A stretch of DNA of 11,850 nt from JAVBOO01 sp031550435. Its GTDB lineage: Bacteria > Bacillota > Clostridia > Lachnospirales > WRAX01. A model generated the notes under the pieces. The model searched no databases and was not told the origin of the DNA. It saw only the letters and a program-made list of their open reading frames with translations. The stretch covers positions 1-11,850 of the forward strand of contig JAVBOO010000031.1 in assembly GCA_031550435.1 (NCBI GenBank). Direction: 5' to 3'. The number at the start of each line of letters is the position of its first letter. Position 1 is the stretch's first letter. A program made the translations under genes and the position numbers. This document shows, piece after piece, positions 5,769 to 11,665 of this stretch.

Positions 5769-8207
5769 TTATTCAATAATTATTACCTTGTCTTTGCTGT
5801 CTATGCTGACAGTAGAACCTTCTTTCGTCTTTCCTTCCAGTATGCGCTCGGCAAGCGCGTCTTCGATTTTGTTTTGAATCACTCTGCGAAGCGGCCTTGC
5901 TCCATACAAATTGCTGTAGCCTTCCTCCGCAATACAGTTAAGAGCAGCATCGGTCACATTCAACGTAATACCCATGTTTTGATGAATACGGGTTGACATT
6001 TCTTTCATCATAAGCTTGGCGATTTCTTTTACATCTTCTCTGCCAAGCTGGTGGAATACGATAATATCGTCTATACGGTTGATAAACTCGGGGCGGAAAA
6101 TATTCTTGACTTCGTCCATAACGAGCTTTTTCATGTCCTCGTAAGTCTTTTCCGCGTCTTCCCTTGTTACAAAACCGAGCTTTTTCGGCTCGACTATTGT
6201 TCTTGCTCCGGCATTAGACGTCATTATTATAACCGTGTTCTTAAAGTCTATTTTTCTTCCCTGAGCATCGGTTATGTGCCCGTCATCAAGGATTTGCAGC
6301 AATATGTTGAAAACATCCGGGTGAGCTTTTTCGATCTCGTCAAACAATACAACCGAATACGGCTTGCGTCTGATTTTTTCGCTGAGCTGACCGCCTTCAT
6401 CGTAACCGATATAACCGGGAGGAGAGCCTATCATTTTTGACACGCTGTGTTTCTCCATAAACTCGGACATATCGACTCTTACAATAGAATCTTCCGTTCC
6501 GAAAAGCACTTCGGCGAGCGCTCTGGAAAGCTCGGTCTTCCCCACACCTGTCGGTCCCAGAAACAGAAATGTTCCTATCGGCCTTTTGGGGTTTTTCAGC
6601 CCTACTCTGCCCCTTCTTATTGCCTTTGCAACAGAGCTTACGGCCTGATTCTGGCCGATAATTCTGTTATGCAGTATTTCCTCAAGCTTCAACAGTCTTT
6701 CGCCTTCCTGGGCCTGAAGGCGCTTGACGGGAACTCCCGTCCAGCTTGAAACAATGTCCGCTATGTCCTCATCGGTTACAGCCGGAGTCTCCGTGCTGTT
6801 TTTGTCGTTCCATTCTTCCTGAGCCTTTTTCAGTTCCGCCCTTACAGCATCCTGTTCTTTTTTGATTGCTCCGGCCTTTTCGAAATCCTGAGTTTTAACT
6901 GCGGCTTCCTTCTCCTTTTCAAGCTGGGAAATCATATGCTCTTTTTCCTTTAAATCGGGCGGCATAGTAAAGTTTTTCAGCCTGATTTTCGAAGAAGCTT
7001 CGTCCAACAGGTCTATCGCCTTGTCCGGGAGGAATCTGTCCGAAATATATCTTGAACTCAACCTGACAGAAGCCGCTACGGCTTCATCAGTTATTTTTAC
7101 GTTATGATGTGCTTCATATTTGTCGCGCAAACCCATCAGCATAGAAATCGCTTCTTCTTCCGAAGGTTCATCGACAATAATCGGCTGGAAACGTCTTTCA
7201 AGCGCCGCGTCTTTCTCGATATACTTTCTGTACTCGTCCAAAGTTGTTGCGCCGATGAGTTGTATTTCACCTCTGGCGAGTGAAGGCTTCATTATGTTTG
7301 AAGCGTCGATCGCGCCTTCTGCCCCGCCCGCTCCTATAATCGTATGCAGCTCGTCAAGAAAAAGTATCACATTTCCTGCCTGCTTGACTTCCGCAAGCAC
7401 CTTCTTGATTCTTTCTTCGAATTCTCCGCGGTATTTGCTTCCGGCAACCATCGCGGATAAATCGAGCGATACTATACGCTTGCCCTTAAGCGTCTCGGGA
7501 ACGTTCCCCTCAACTATCCTCATTGCCAGACCTTCGGCAATTGCAGTTTTTCCGACACCTGGATCCCCGACAAGGCAGGGATTGTTTTTTGTGCGTCTTG
7601 ACAGAATTTGTACAAGGCGCTCGATTTCCTTTGTACGTCCGACTATGGGGTCAAATTTCTGATCCTCTGCCAGCTTGGCAAAATCTCTGGAATATAAATC
7701 AAGCGTCGGAGTCGTGGATTTTCCGACCTGGTTTTTTTGGCCTTTTTTTGTGAATCCGGGGTTTTGCTCTTTGTTATCGCCTTCTCCGAGCATCGCCATT
7801 ATTTCTTCATACATTTTCTGTATATAAACACCGAGCTCCAGCAATAATTTTACCGCGTAACAATCGGACTCTTTTAGCAACGCGATTAAAAGATGTTCCG
7901 TGCCGATATATCCGGCCTGAAGCTTTACCGCTTCTCCCGAACTGTTCTCGATTACTCTCTTCGTTCGAGGTGTCGGGCCCGTAAACGGCGCTCCGGCCGA
8001 ACCCATATTTCCGTCTCCTACTATTTTTTCGATAATCGCCGTATCCGTAACCTTTTGCAGCTCGAGCGCCTTTTGCGCCACACTGTCGCTTGTCCGTATC
8101 AAACCGATTAACAAATGTTCCGTTCCTATATAACCGTGAGAAAGTTGGGCAGCCGCTTCTTCGGCCTTATGGAGAGCTTCTCTCGCTTTTTCGGTGAATT
8201 TCTGCAT
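5769..8207 (-). CDS. clpC: ClpC, AAA+ unfoldase of the ClpCP protease
   Basis: ClpC unfolds proteins, notably those tagged with phosphoarginine, and feeds them to ClpP. The 812-residue product has two N-terminal repeats (SHGYIGTEHLLIGLI at 23-37, QAGYIGTEHLLIALL at 97-111). AAA1 has Walker A GDPGVGKT (214-221) and Walker B ILFLDEL (281-287). A UVR/middle coiled coil spans about 429-459. AAA2 has GPTGVGKT (551-558) and VVLFDE (619-624). A KKLGF sequence (675-679) matches the LGF/VGF ClpP-docking loop, so ClpP contact is expected. The frame is open to 8246 through a TTG codon, but AAAGGAGG before ATG 8207 fixes the start. It is the last gene of the mcsA-mcsB-clpC run, 117 bases after mcsB, a longer gap than usual because of the repeat copy. 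Confidence 0.97.
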   Translation of the reverse strand: MQKFTEKAREALHKAEEAAAQLSHGYIGTEHLLIGLIRTSDSVAQKALELQKVTDTAIIEKIVGDGNMGSAGAPFTGPTPRTKRVIENSSGEAVKLQAGYIGTEHLLIALLKESDCYAVKLLLELGVYIQKMYEEIMAMLGEGDNKEQNPGFTKKGQKNQVGKSTTPTLDLYSRDFAKLAEDQKFDPIVGRTKEIERLVQILSRRTKNNPCLVGDPGVGKTAIAEGLAMRIVEGNVPETLKGKRIVSLDLSAMVAGSKYRGEFEERIKKVLAEVKQAGNVILFLDELHTIIGAGGAEGAIDASNIMKPSLARGEIQLIGATTLDEYRKYIEKDAALERRFQPIIVDEPSEEEAISMLMGLRDKYEAHHNVKITDEAVAASVRLSSRYISDRFLPDKAIDLLDEASSKIRLKNFTMPPDLKEKEHMISQLEKEKEAAVKTQDFEKAGAIKKEQDAVRAELKKAQEEWNDKNSTETPAVTDEDIADIVSSWTGVPVKRLQAQEGERLLKLEEILHNRIIGQNQAVSSVAKAIRRGRVGLKNPKRPIGTFLFLGPTGVGKTELSRALAEVLFGTEDSIVRVDMSEFMEKHSVSKMIGSPPGYIGYDEGGQLSEKIRRKPYSVVLFDEIEKAHPDVFNILLQILDDGHITDAQGRKIDFKNTVIIMTSNAGARTIVEPKKLGFVTREDAEKTYEDMKKLVMDEVKNIFRPEFINRIDDIIVFHQLGREDVKEIAKLMMKEMSTRIHQNMGITLNVTDAALNCIAEEGYSNLYGARPLRRVIQNKIEDALAERILEGKTKEGSTVSIDSKDKVIIIE

Positions 8208-8302
8208 ATATATTTTCCTCCTTTGCGTCTGTCTAAAGTCCGGCAAACGCTTGTAAAATAATCCTTTACAAACAAAACATCGCGAGTTTTGCGGGCGCAG
8301 CC
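8208..8302 (-). other. mcsB-clpC gap
   Basis: The gap has no gene. Beyond the 25-bp repeat it holds a possible hairpin, TTGTAAA and TTTACAA on the minus strand around GGATTAT, and the strong AAAGGAGG site of clpC. The sequence next to the repeat does not resemble the inside of the 4020-4176 element, and I found no second inverted-repeat end here. Confidence 0.5.
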
Positions 8303-8327
8303 GTTCGATTAAATCAGCACTTACCTA
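8303..8327 (-). repeat. 25-bp repeat, copy 2, overlapping the mcsB stop codon
   Basis: This is identical over 25 bases to 4152-4176, in the same orientation. Its first three bases on the minus strand are the TAG stop of mcsB. Confidence 0.93.
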
Positions 8328-9353
8328 AATATATTCTCTTATATACTCGGCCCTCGCGTAATCTTTTTCGTCATCGTCAAGCGGTCTTCCGGCTCTTTCC
8401 TGCAACCCGCCGGCCTGAATCTCCGTCATAATGCCGTAAATTGCCTTCTTGGGTTCGGGCAAATCAATTTCGCCGGAAATCTTCCCCAATCTTATATCGC
8501 TCAGACAGCCCATCGCTTCTTTTATCGTCAGCCTTCGAGCATATTTTAATACTCCGTACGATTTATATATCCTGTCGACAAGCCTTCCCGCCGAATCTTT
8601 CAAAAGCAATTCCCTCGCCGAGTTTTCCTGCTCAATAAGTTTTGCGGTCACGCCCTTAAGAGCGGCGATAATATCTTTTTCCGTGACACCCAGCGTAGTC
8701 TGGTTCGAAATCTGATATATACTCCCCAGCGACTCGCTCCCTTCGCCGTAAATACCCCTGACTGTCATACCCAGCTTCGATACGGCTTGCAGAACGTTTC
8801 CGACTCTGCCTGTCAGCTCCAGCGCAGGAATATGCATCATGTATGACGCCCTCATTCCCGTTCCGGCATTAGTCGGGCAAGATGTCAGATATCCGTAACT
8901 TTCCGAAAAAGCGTATTCAAGACTCTCCTCGATTAAATCATCGATTTTATCGGCGAGAAAAAATGCCTCGTCTTGGTTGTCTCCCGGAAAGATAGTTTGC
9001 AGGCGTATATGATCCTCTTCGTTTATCATAACGGAAACCGACTCGTTTGTGTTTATCAGCACAAATTTTTCGGTTCTTTTGCCGATAAACTCGGGGCTTA
9101 TACAATGCTTTTCCAAAAGATGAATCGATAAAAAATCGTCGTTATCAACAGCTATTTTTTTGAAATCTTTGCCTATCGGAGTTCTCTCGCTTGAAATCGC
9201 GCCGCATACCTCATCCGTCATCTTTGCCAAGAGCTCCGGTTTTGTGTCCAAAACGGCATAAAACGGATAGTCACCGAGGTTCCTCGCCAAGCGTATCCTG
9301 CTCGATATTATAACCCCGTTGTCGGAAGAAGGTGCTTCGTACCATTTTGTCAT
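8325..9353 (-). CDS. mcsB: Protein arginine kinase McsB
   Basis: McsB is an ATP:guanido phosphotransferase homologue that phosphorylates arginine in damaged proteins and marks them for ClpCP. The 342-residue product shows SSRIRLARNL (17-26), the catalytic NEEDHIR loop (111-117), SCPTNAGTGMRAS (158-170) with the conserved Cys159, and SNQTTLG (216-222). Near the C-terminus KDYARA (330-335) corresponds to the RDxxRA phosphoarginine-sensing motif, with Lys for the first Arg. Bacillus McsB is about 20 residues longer, but the domain is intact. The start codon overlaps the mcsA stop (TGATG), so the two are translationally coupled. The stop codon lies in the 25-bp repeat, so the last few residues may have been set by that insertion. 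Confidence 0.97.
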   Translation of the reverse strand: MTKWYEAPSSDNGVIISSRIRLARNLGDYPFYAVLDTKPELLAKMTDEVCGAISSERTPIGKDFKKIAVDNDDFLSIHLLEKHCISPEFIGKRTEKFVLINTNESVSVMINEEDHIRLQTIFPGDNQDEAFFLADKIDDLIEESLEYAFSESYGYLTSCPTNAGTGMRASYMMHIPALELTGRVGNVLQAVSKLGMTVRGIYGEGSESLGSIYQISNQTTLGVTEKDIIAALKGVTAKLIEQENSARELLLKDSAGRLVDRIYKSYGVLKYARRLTIKEAMGCLSDIRLGKISGEIDLPEPKKAIYGIMTEIQAGGLQERAGRPLDDDEKDYARAEYIREYI

Positions 9354-9853
9354 CAGGCTTCCCCTCCCTTCCCCGGTGCATGATCGAGTTCCCTTATAGA
9401 GTCTCTGTATTCCGCCGCCTTTTCAAACTCTTCGTTCGCAACGGCGTCTTTGAGCAATTTTTTCAGCTTTTCTATCTCCCTGACTTGACCGTAAGTGCTT
9501 TTTAGCTTACCGGGTATTTTGCCGATGTGCATATTTCCGCCGTGAACTTTTCTCAAGATATCTCCGGTCTTCGGTTCAAAATACCTGTAACAGTCAGAGC
9601 AGCCGAAACGCCCGATCTTCTCGAATCTCGACAGGCTAAGCCCGCAGGTACGGCAAACTTTTTCTTCTTCCGGATTGCCGCCCGCCCCGGCAAAGACTGT
9701 ACCGAGCAGCCCGTTTAGGAACTTTGAAAAGTCCAACTGTATATCAAGCTCGGCGGCACACTCTGCGCAGAGAAAATACTCGGTTTTTCCGCCGTTAAAC
9801 TGCATTTCGGCTTTCACTGTGGATTGCCGTTTCTTGCATCGTTCGCAAAGCAT
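9353..9853 (-). CDS. mcsA: McsA, zinc- and UVR-containing activator of McsB
   Basis: McsA binds zinc and activates the arginine kinase McsB, helping deliver clients to ClpC. The 166-residue product has four CxxC pairs: Cys3/Cys6, Cys29/Cys32, Cys67/Cys70 and Cys85/Cys88. A UVR motif follows at about 127-157 (KLKKLLKDAVANEEFEKAAE), the coiled-coil type also found in ClpC and UvrB. GGAGGTG precedes the ATG. In Bacillus the gene order is ctsR-mcsA-mcsB-clpC; here no ctsR lies upstream. Instead there is a 319-base gap filled by a structured repeat, then the zinc-ribbon genes. A perfect TATAAT (9881-9876) lies just upstream without a good -35. Confidence 0.96.
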   Translation of the reverse strand: MLCERCKKRQSTVKAEMQFNGGKTEYFLCAECAAELDIQLDFSKFLNGLLGTVFAGAGGNPEEEKVCRTCGLSLSRFEKIGRFGCSDCYRYFEPKTGDILRKVHGGNMHIGKIPGKLKSTYGQVREIEKLKKLLKDAVANEEFEKAAEYRDSIRELDHAPGKGGEA

Positions 9854-9878
9854 AGAACACCTCCAAACCTTAAATATT

Positions 9879-10043
9879 ATATTACCGCGAAAGTAAAATA
9901 CCGCATAAAATACTTACGCGGTTACTCGTGCAGAGCCGGAGCGTTCAGAAACGCTCGCAGCGTTTTTTGCGGCGTTTCCGCACCTAAGTGAGGGTACAGC
10001 TAAATATAGTGTTTTATGCTATATTTAGTTGCCTGAGTAATAT
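9879..10043 (+). repeat. Structured repeat, copy B (165 bp)
   Basis: The ends ATATTAC (9879-9885) and GTAATAT (10037-10043) are complementary. Inside, an ACCGCG...CGCGGT hairpin is followed by a variable hairpin segment (9939-9981). Then come the conserved block CTAAGTGAGGGTACA (9984-9998) and a long hairpin, CTAAATATAG with CTATATTTAG (10000-10029). Copy A at 11249-11388 matches in the inverted orientation: 39 of the first 44 bases and about 49 of the last 60 agree. It has no ORF. Confidence 0.85.
9949..9968 (+). terminator. Possible intrinsic terminator inside copy B
   Basis: AAACGCT, CGC loop, AGCGTTT and further T residues form a terminator-like hairpin on the plus strand. It competes with the overlapping hairpin GAGCGTT/AACGCTC (9939-9956). 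On the minus strand it is less convincing. Confidence 0.4.
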
Positions 10044-10147
10044 CAACCGTCAAATTATTCCCGATATGGTCAAACTTAATCTTGTTAGCCACCAAGCTTC
10101 GCGGTTGCTAACTCAAGCTCAAAAAAATATGCTTTTCAGCTGTGTAT

Positions 10148-10176
10148 ATTTTACTACCGGCTTGACAAAAAGTCAA
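10148..10176 (-). promoter_or_regulatory. Sigma-A-type promoter reading toward mcsA, inside a palindrome
   Basis: On the minus strand, TTGACT (10176-10171), exactly 17 bases and TAAAAT (10153-10148) form a good vegetative promoter. The -35 contains the TGA stop codon of the upstream zinc-ribbon gene and lies in a perfect palindrome, CCGGCTTGAC and GTCAAGCCGG (10157-10181), around AAAAA. It would give a leader of about 290 bases before mcsA, reading through copy B. Confidence 0.55.
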
Positions 10177-10649
10177 GCCGGGTGATGTAAATTATTGCCG
10201 CATTTAGAACAAACATCAGCAGAGGACGGGTTTTCCGTCTTGCAGCCCGGGCAAAGCCTAACCATGATTATCCCGGTTTGCGTCCGTCTGATCCTCAAAT
10301 CGCTTTCGTTCCTCGAAAGCCTCTGAGGAGCGCTTTCAACAGGTTTTATCGTCTCGGCTTTTTCGGGTTTCGGCAAATCGTTTTTGATTTCGCTAAACTG
10401 CTTGCTGAGCTGGTTCACCCTGAAACGCAGATTATCGATATTCTCCGCAAGCTCAGTTAAACGCTTTGCCGAATTAGCGTTCTCATTCTTTAAATTATGA
10501 TAATAAATGCGCCCCATCTCGTTGAAGCACATGGCTTCTTCAGCTTCACAGTCCTTGATCTTCTTGTTAAGCGACCGCAAATCCATAGCTTTTTTGGCAT
10601 CCTGCCCAAGCTTGTTTACGGTATCGGAAACGTTATCCCAAAAGCTCAT
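10173..10649 (-). CDS. Small helical protein with one C-terminal zinc ribbon
   Basis: The function is unknown. The 158-residue product has a charged, helical N-terminal region (about 1-90) with coiled-coil character and the segment FNEMGRIYY (42-50). A linker rich in Pro, Lys and Arg follows, then one zinc ribbon with CPGC (133-136) and CSKC (147-150). The layout, helical module then short ribbon, is common in small clostridial proteins annotated only as zinc-ribbon proteins. It resembles its neighbour (10690-11232) in architecture, for example EMGRIYY here and EIGKKVHEIY there, so the two are probably paralogues in one operon 40 bases apart. The ribosome binding site is modest (GGGAAG). Its TGA stop lies in a promoter-like palindrome. 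Confidence 0.85.
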   Translation of the reverse strand: MSFWDNVSDTVNKLGQDAKKAMDLRSLNKKIKDCEAEEAMCFNEMGRIYYHNLKNENANSAKRLTELAENIDNLRFRVNQLSKQFSEIKNDLPKPEKAETIKPVESAPQRLSRNESDLRIRRTQTGIIMVRLCPGCKTENPSSADVCSKCGNNLHHPA

Positions 10650-10689
10650 ATTATCTTCCCGTTAAGTATTTTATAGATACTCTGACAAA

Positions 10690-11232
10690 TCAATTAATCA
10701 TTCTGCCGCAAGACAGGCAAAACTTGTCTGATACCCCGTTTTCCTTGCCGCAAAGCGGACAAATCTTGCCCCGCGCGGCCTCGGGTTTCCGTTCCTGTCG
10801 GGTTTCCTCAGCCTGAACACTGTTTTCGGCTGCCGATGCTTTTCCTGCGTTTTCGTCCGAACCGGGTTCGTATTTAAACTCGTTAAATTTATTGTTTCCG
10901 CATTTTGGGCAGAATTCCGCAGCGGCTTCAACCTGCTTTGAGCACTTGCCGCATATTTTAACACCCTTTGCCGCATACATACGGTTTTTTACATCGGCTA
11001 CCTTTGCCTCCGCAGACTGTATATCGACATACTTTTCGTCAAAATATTTCCCGAGCGTTCCGCCGTACGCGTAAATCTCGTGAACTTTCTTGCCTATTTC
11101 AATATAGATTGATTTCAGCTCGTTCTCGGCAGAATTCAGCTCCAGGCTCAGCTTCGTGTTCTTTATGAGATCCTTCGAAGTCTTGGCGACCGTGCCGACC
11201 AGACCGCCGATTGTGTTTCTTATATCAGACAC
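10690..11232 (-). CDS. Small helical protein with two zinc ribbons
   Basis: The function is unknown. From the GTG at 11232 the product is 180 residues. An N-terminal helical region (about 1-90, with ELKSIYIEIGKKVHEIY) is followed by a first ribbon, CGKC (94-97) and CPKC (108-111). A charged linker (about 118-154) leads to a second ribbon, CPLC (158-161) and CLSC (172-175). The frame stays open upstream to 11319, but that part lies inside structured repeat copy A. GGGGAG 7 bases before the GTG decides the start. Two ribbons against one in its neighbour suggest duplication followed by gain or loss of a ribbon. Possible roles include scaffold or nucleic-acid binding; nothing in the sequence decides. 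Confidence 0.85.
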   Translation of the reverse strand: MSDIRNTIGGLVGTVAKTSKDLIKNTKLSLELNSAENELKSIYIEIGKKVHEIYAYGGTLGKYFDEKYVDIQSAEAKVADVKNRMYAAKGVKICGKCSKQVEAAAEFCPKCGNNKFNEFKYEPGSDENAGKASAAENSVQAEETRQERKPEAARGKICPLCGKENGVSDKFCLSCGRMIN

Positions 11233-11248
11233 ACCATCACTCCCCGCA

Positions 11249-11388
11249 ATATTACTTCGGCAACAAAATATAGCAAAAACGCTATGTTTCGTTGTTCCCT
11301 CGCTTAGACGCAGCCGCACCTTAGTGCGTCTGCTCGGCCAAAGTACCGCATAAGTATTTTATGCAATATTTAACTTGCGCGGTAATAT
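11249..11388 (-). repeat. Structured repeat, copy A (140 bp), just upstream of a ribosome binding site
   Basis: Read on the minus strand it opens ATATTACCGCG and closes GTTGCCGAAGTAATAT. The ACCGCG/TGCGGT hairpin, the block CTAAGCGAGGGAACA and the CGAAACATAG/CTATATTTTG hairpin all match copy B, which lies in the opposite orientation. The middle hairpin differs (AGACGCA with TGCGTCT). The closing stem ends 3 bases before the GGGGAG site of the two-ribbon gene, so on this strand it would form the end of that gene's leader. Confidence 0.85.
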
Positions 11389-11473
11389 ATACGAAGCGCA
11401 GAGTCTATTGTCTAACAAAAATTCGTTCTTGTCAACGCTGTATATGAAAAAATATTTATAAACATTCTTTACC

Positions 11474-11502
11474 TTGATAAAGCCGGTCTGCCGGTGTAAT
11501 AT
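11474..11502 (+). promoter_or_regulatory. Sigma-A promoter reading rightward
   Basis: TTGATA (11474-11479), 17 bases, then TAATAT (11497-11502). An overlapping TATAAT at 11500-11505 would need a 20-base spacer. Transcription would start near 11509 and enter the leader-like region. Confidence 0.65.
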
Positions 11503-11548
11503 AATACTACAGCTCTCGCGAGTGAGTTTTTTGAAAGGAGTTGATCAA

Positions 11549-11578
11549 GTGATTATAAAGAGGTGGTTTTTCGTATAA
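11549..11578 (+). CDS. Putative 9-residue leader peptide
   Basis: GTG start, product MIIKRWFFV, then TAA. It is preceded at 11534-11546 by AAAGGAGTTGATC, which matches the complement of the 16S rRNA 3' end at all but one position, with 8 bases from GGAG to GTG. That is far stronger than most sites in the window. The TAA lies in the 5' arm of a 9-bp hairpin (11572-11580 with 11591-11599), whose 3' arm holds the ATG of a 22-codon ORF (11597-11665). This layout is typical of translational attenuators, but the downstream ORF is very short. Confidence 0.4.
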   Translation: MIIKRWFFV

Positions 11579-11596
11579 ACCGCGTGAGCCGTTTAT

Positions 11597-11665
11597 ATGA
11601 AAATTATCCGGAATATGGGTTGTGTCCGTGTCACGGCGCAGCCCGTGTTCCGCGAGGAGAAATAA
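11597..11665 (+). CDS. Possible 22-residue ORF behind the leader hairpin
   Basis: ATG to TAA gives 22 residues (MKIIRNMGCVRVTAQPVFRE, then EK). Its start codon is buried in the hairpin 11572-11599. Bases 11617-11644 inside it form a strong GC-rich hairpin (GGGTTGTG with CGCAGCCC, plus CCG with CGG). It may be a second leader peptide, the remnant of a truncated gene, or simply part of a structured RNA. Confidence 0.2.
   Translation: MKIIRNMGCVRVTAQPVFREEK

Larger units (their letters stand above)
9854..10172. other. Intergenic region upstream of mcsA
   Basis: No ORF is supported. It holds structured element copy B (9879-10043), two GTCAAA heptads (10048-10054 and 10068-10074), a hairpin GTTAGCCACC/GGTTGCTAAC (10084-10093 with 10103-10112, one mismatch) and a leftward promoter (10148-10176). 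Confidence 0.7.

Noticed and set aside
7120..7662. Plus-strand frame of 180 codons opposite clpC
   Set aside because: It is antisense to the first AAA domain of ClpC, Ser-rich and without a ribosome binding site. It is a shadow.
11240..11390. T-box or known riboswitch identity for the repeated structured element
   Set aside because: The GAGGG and ACCGCG pieces recall T-box fragments, but their order and spacing do not fit a T-box, and no specifier stem or terminator set is present.
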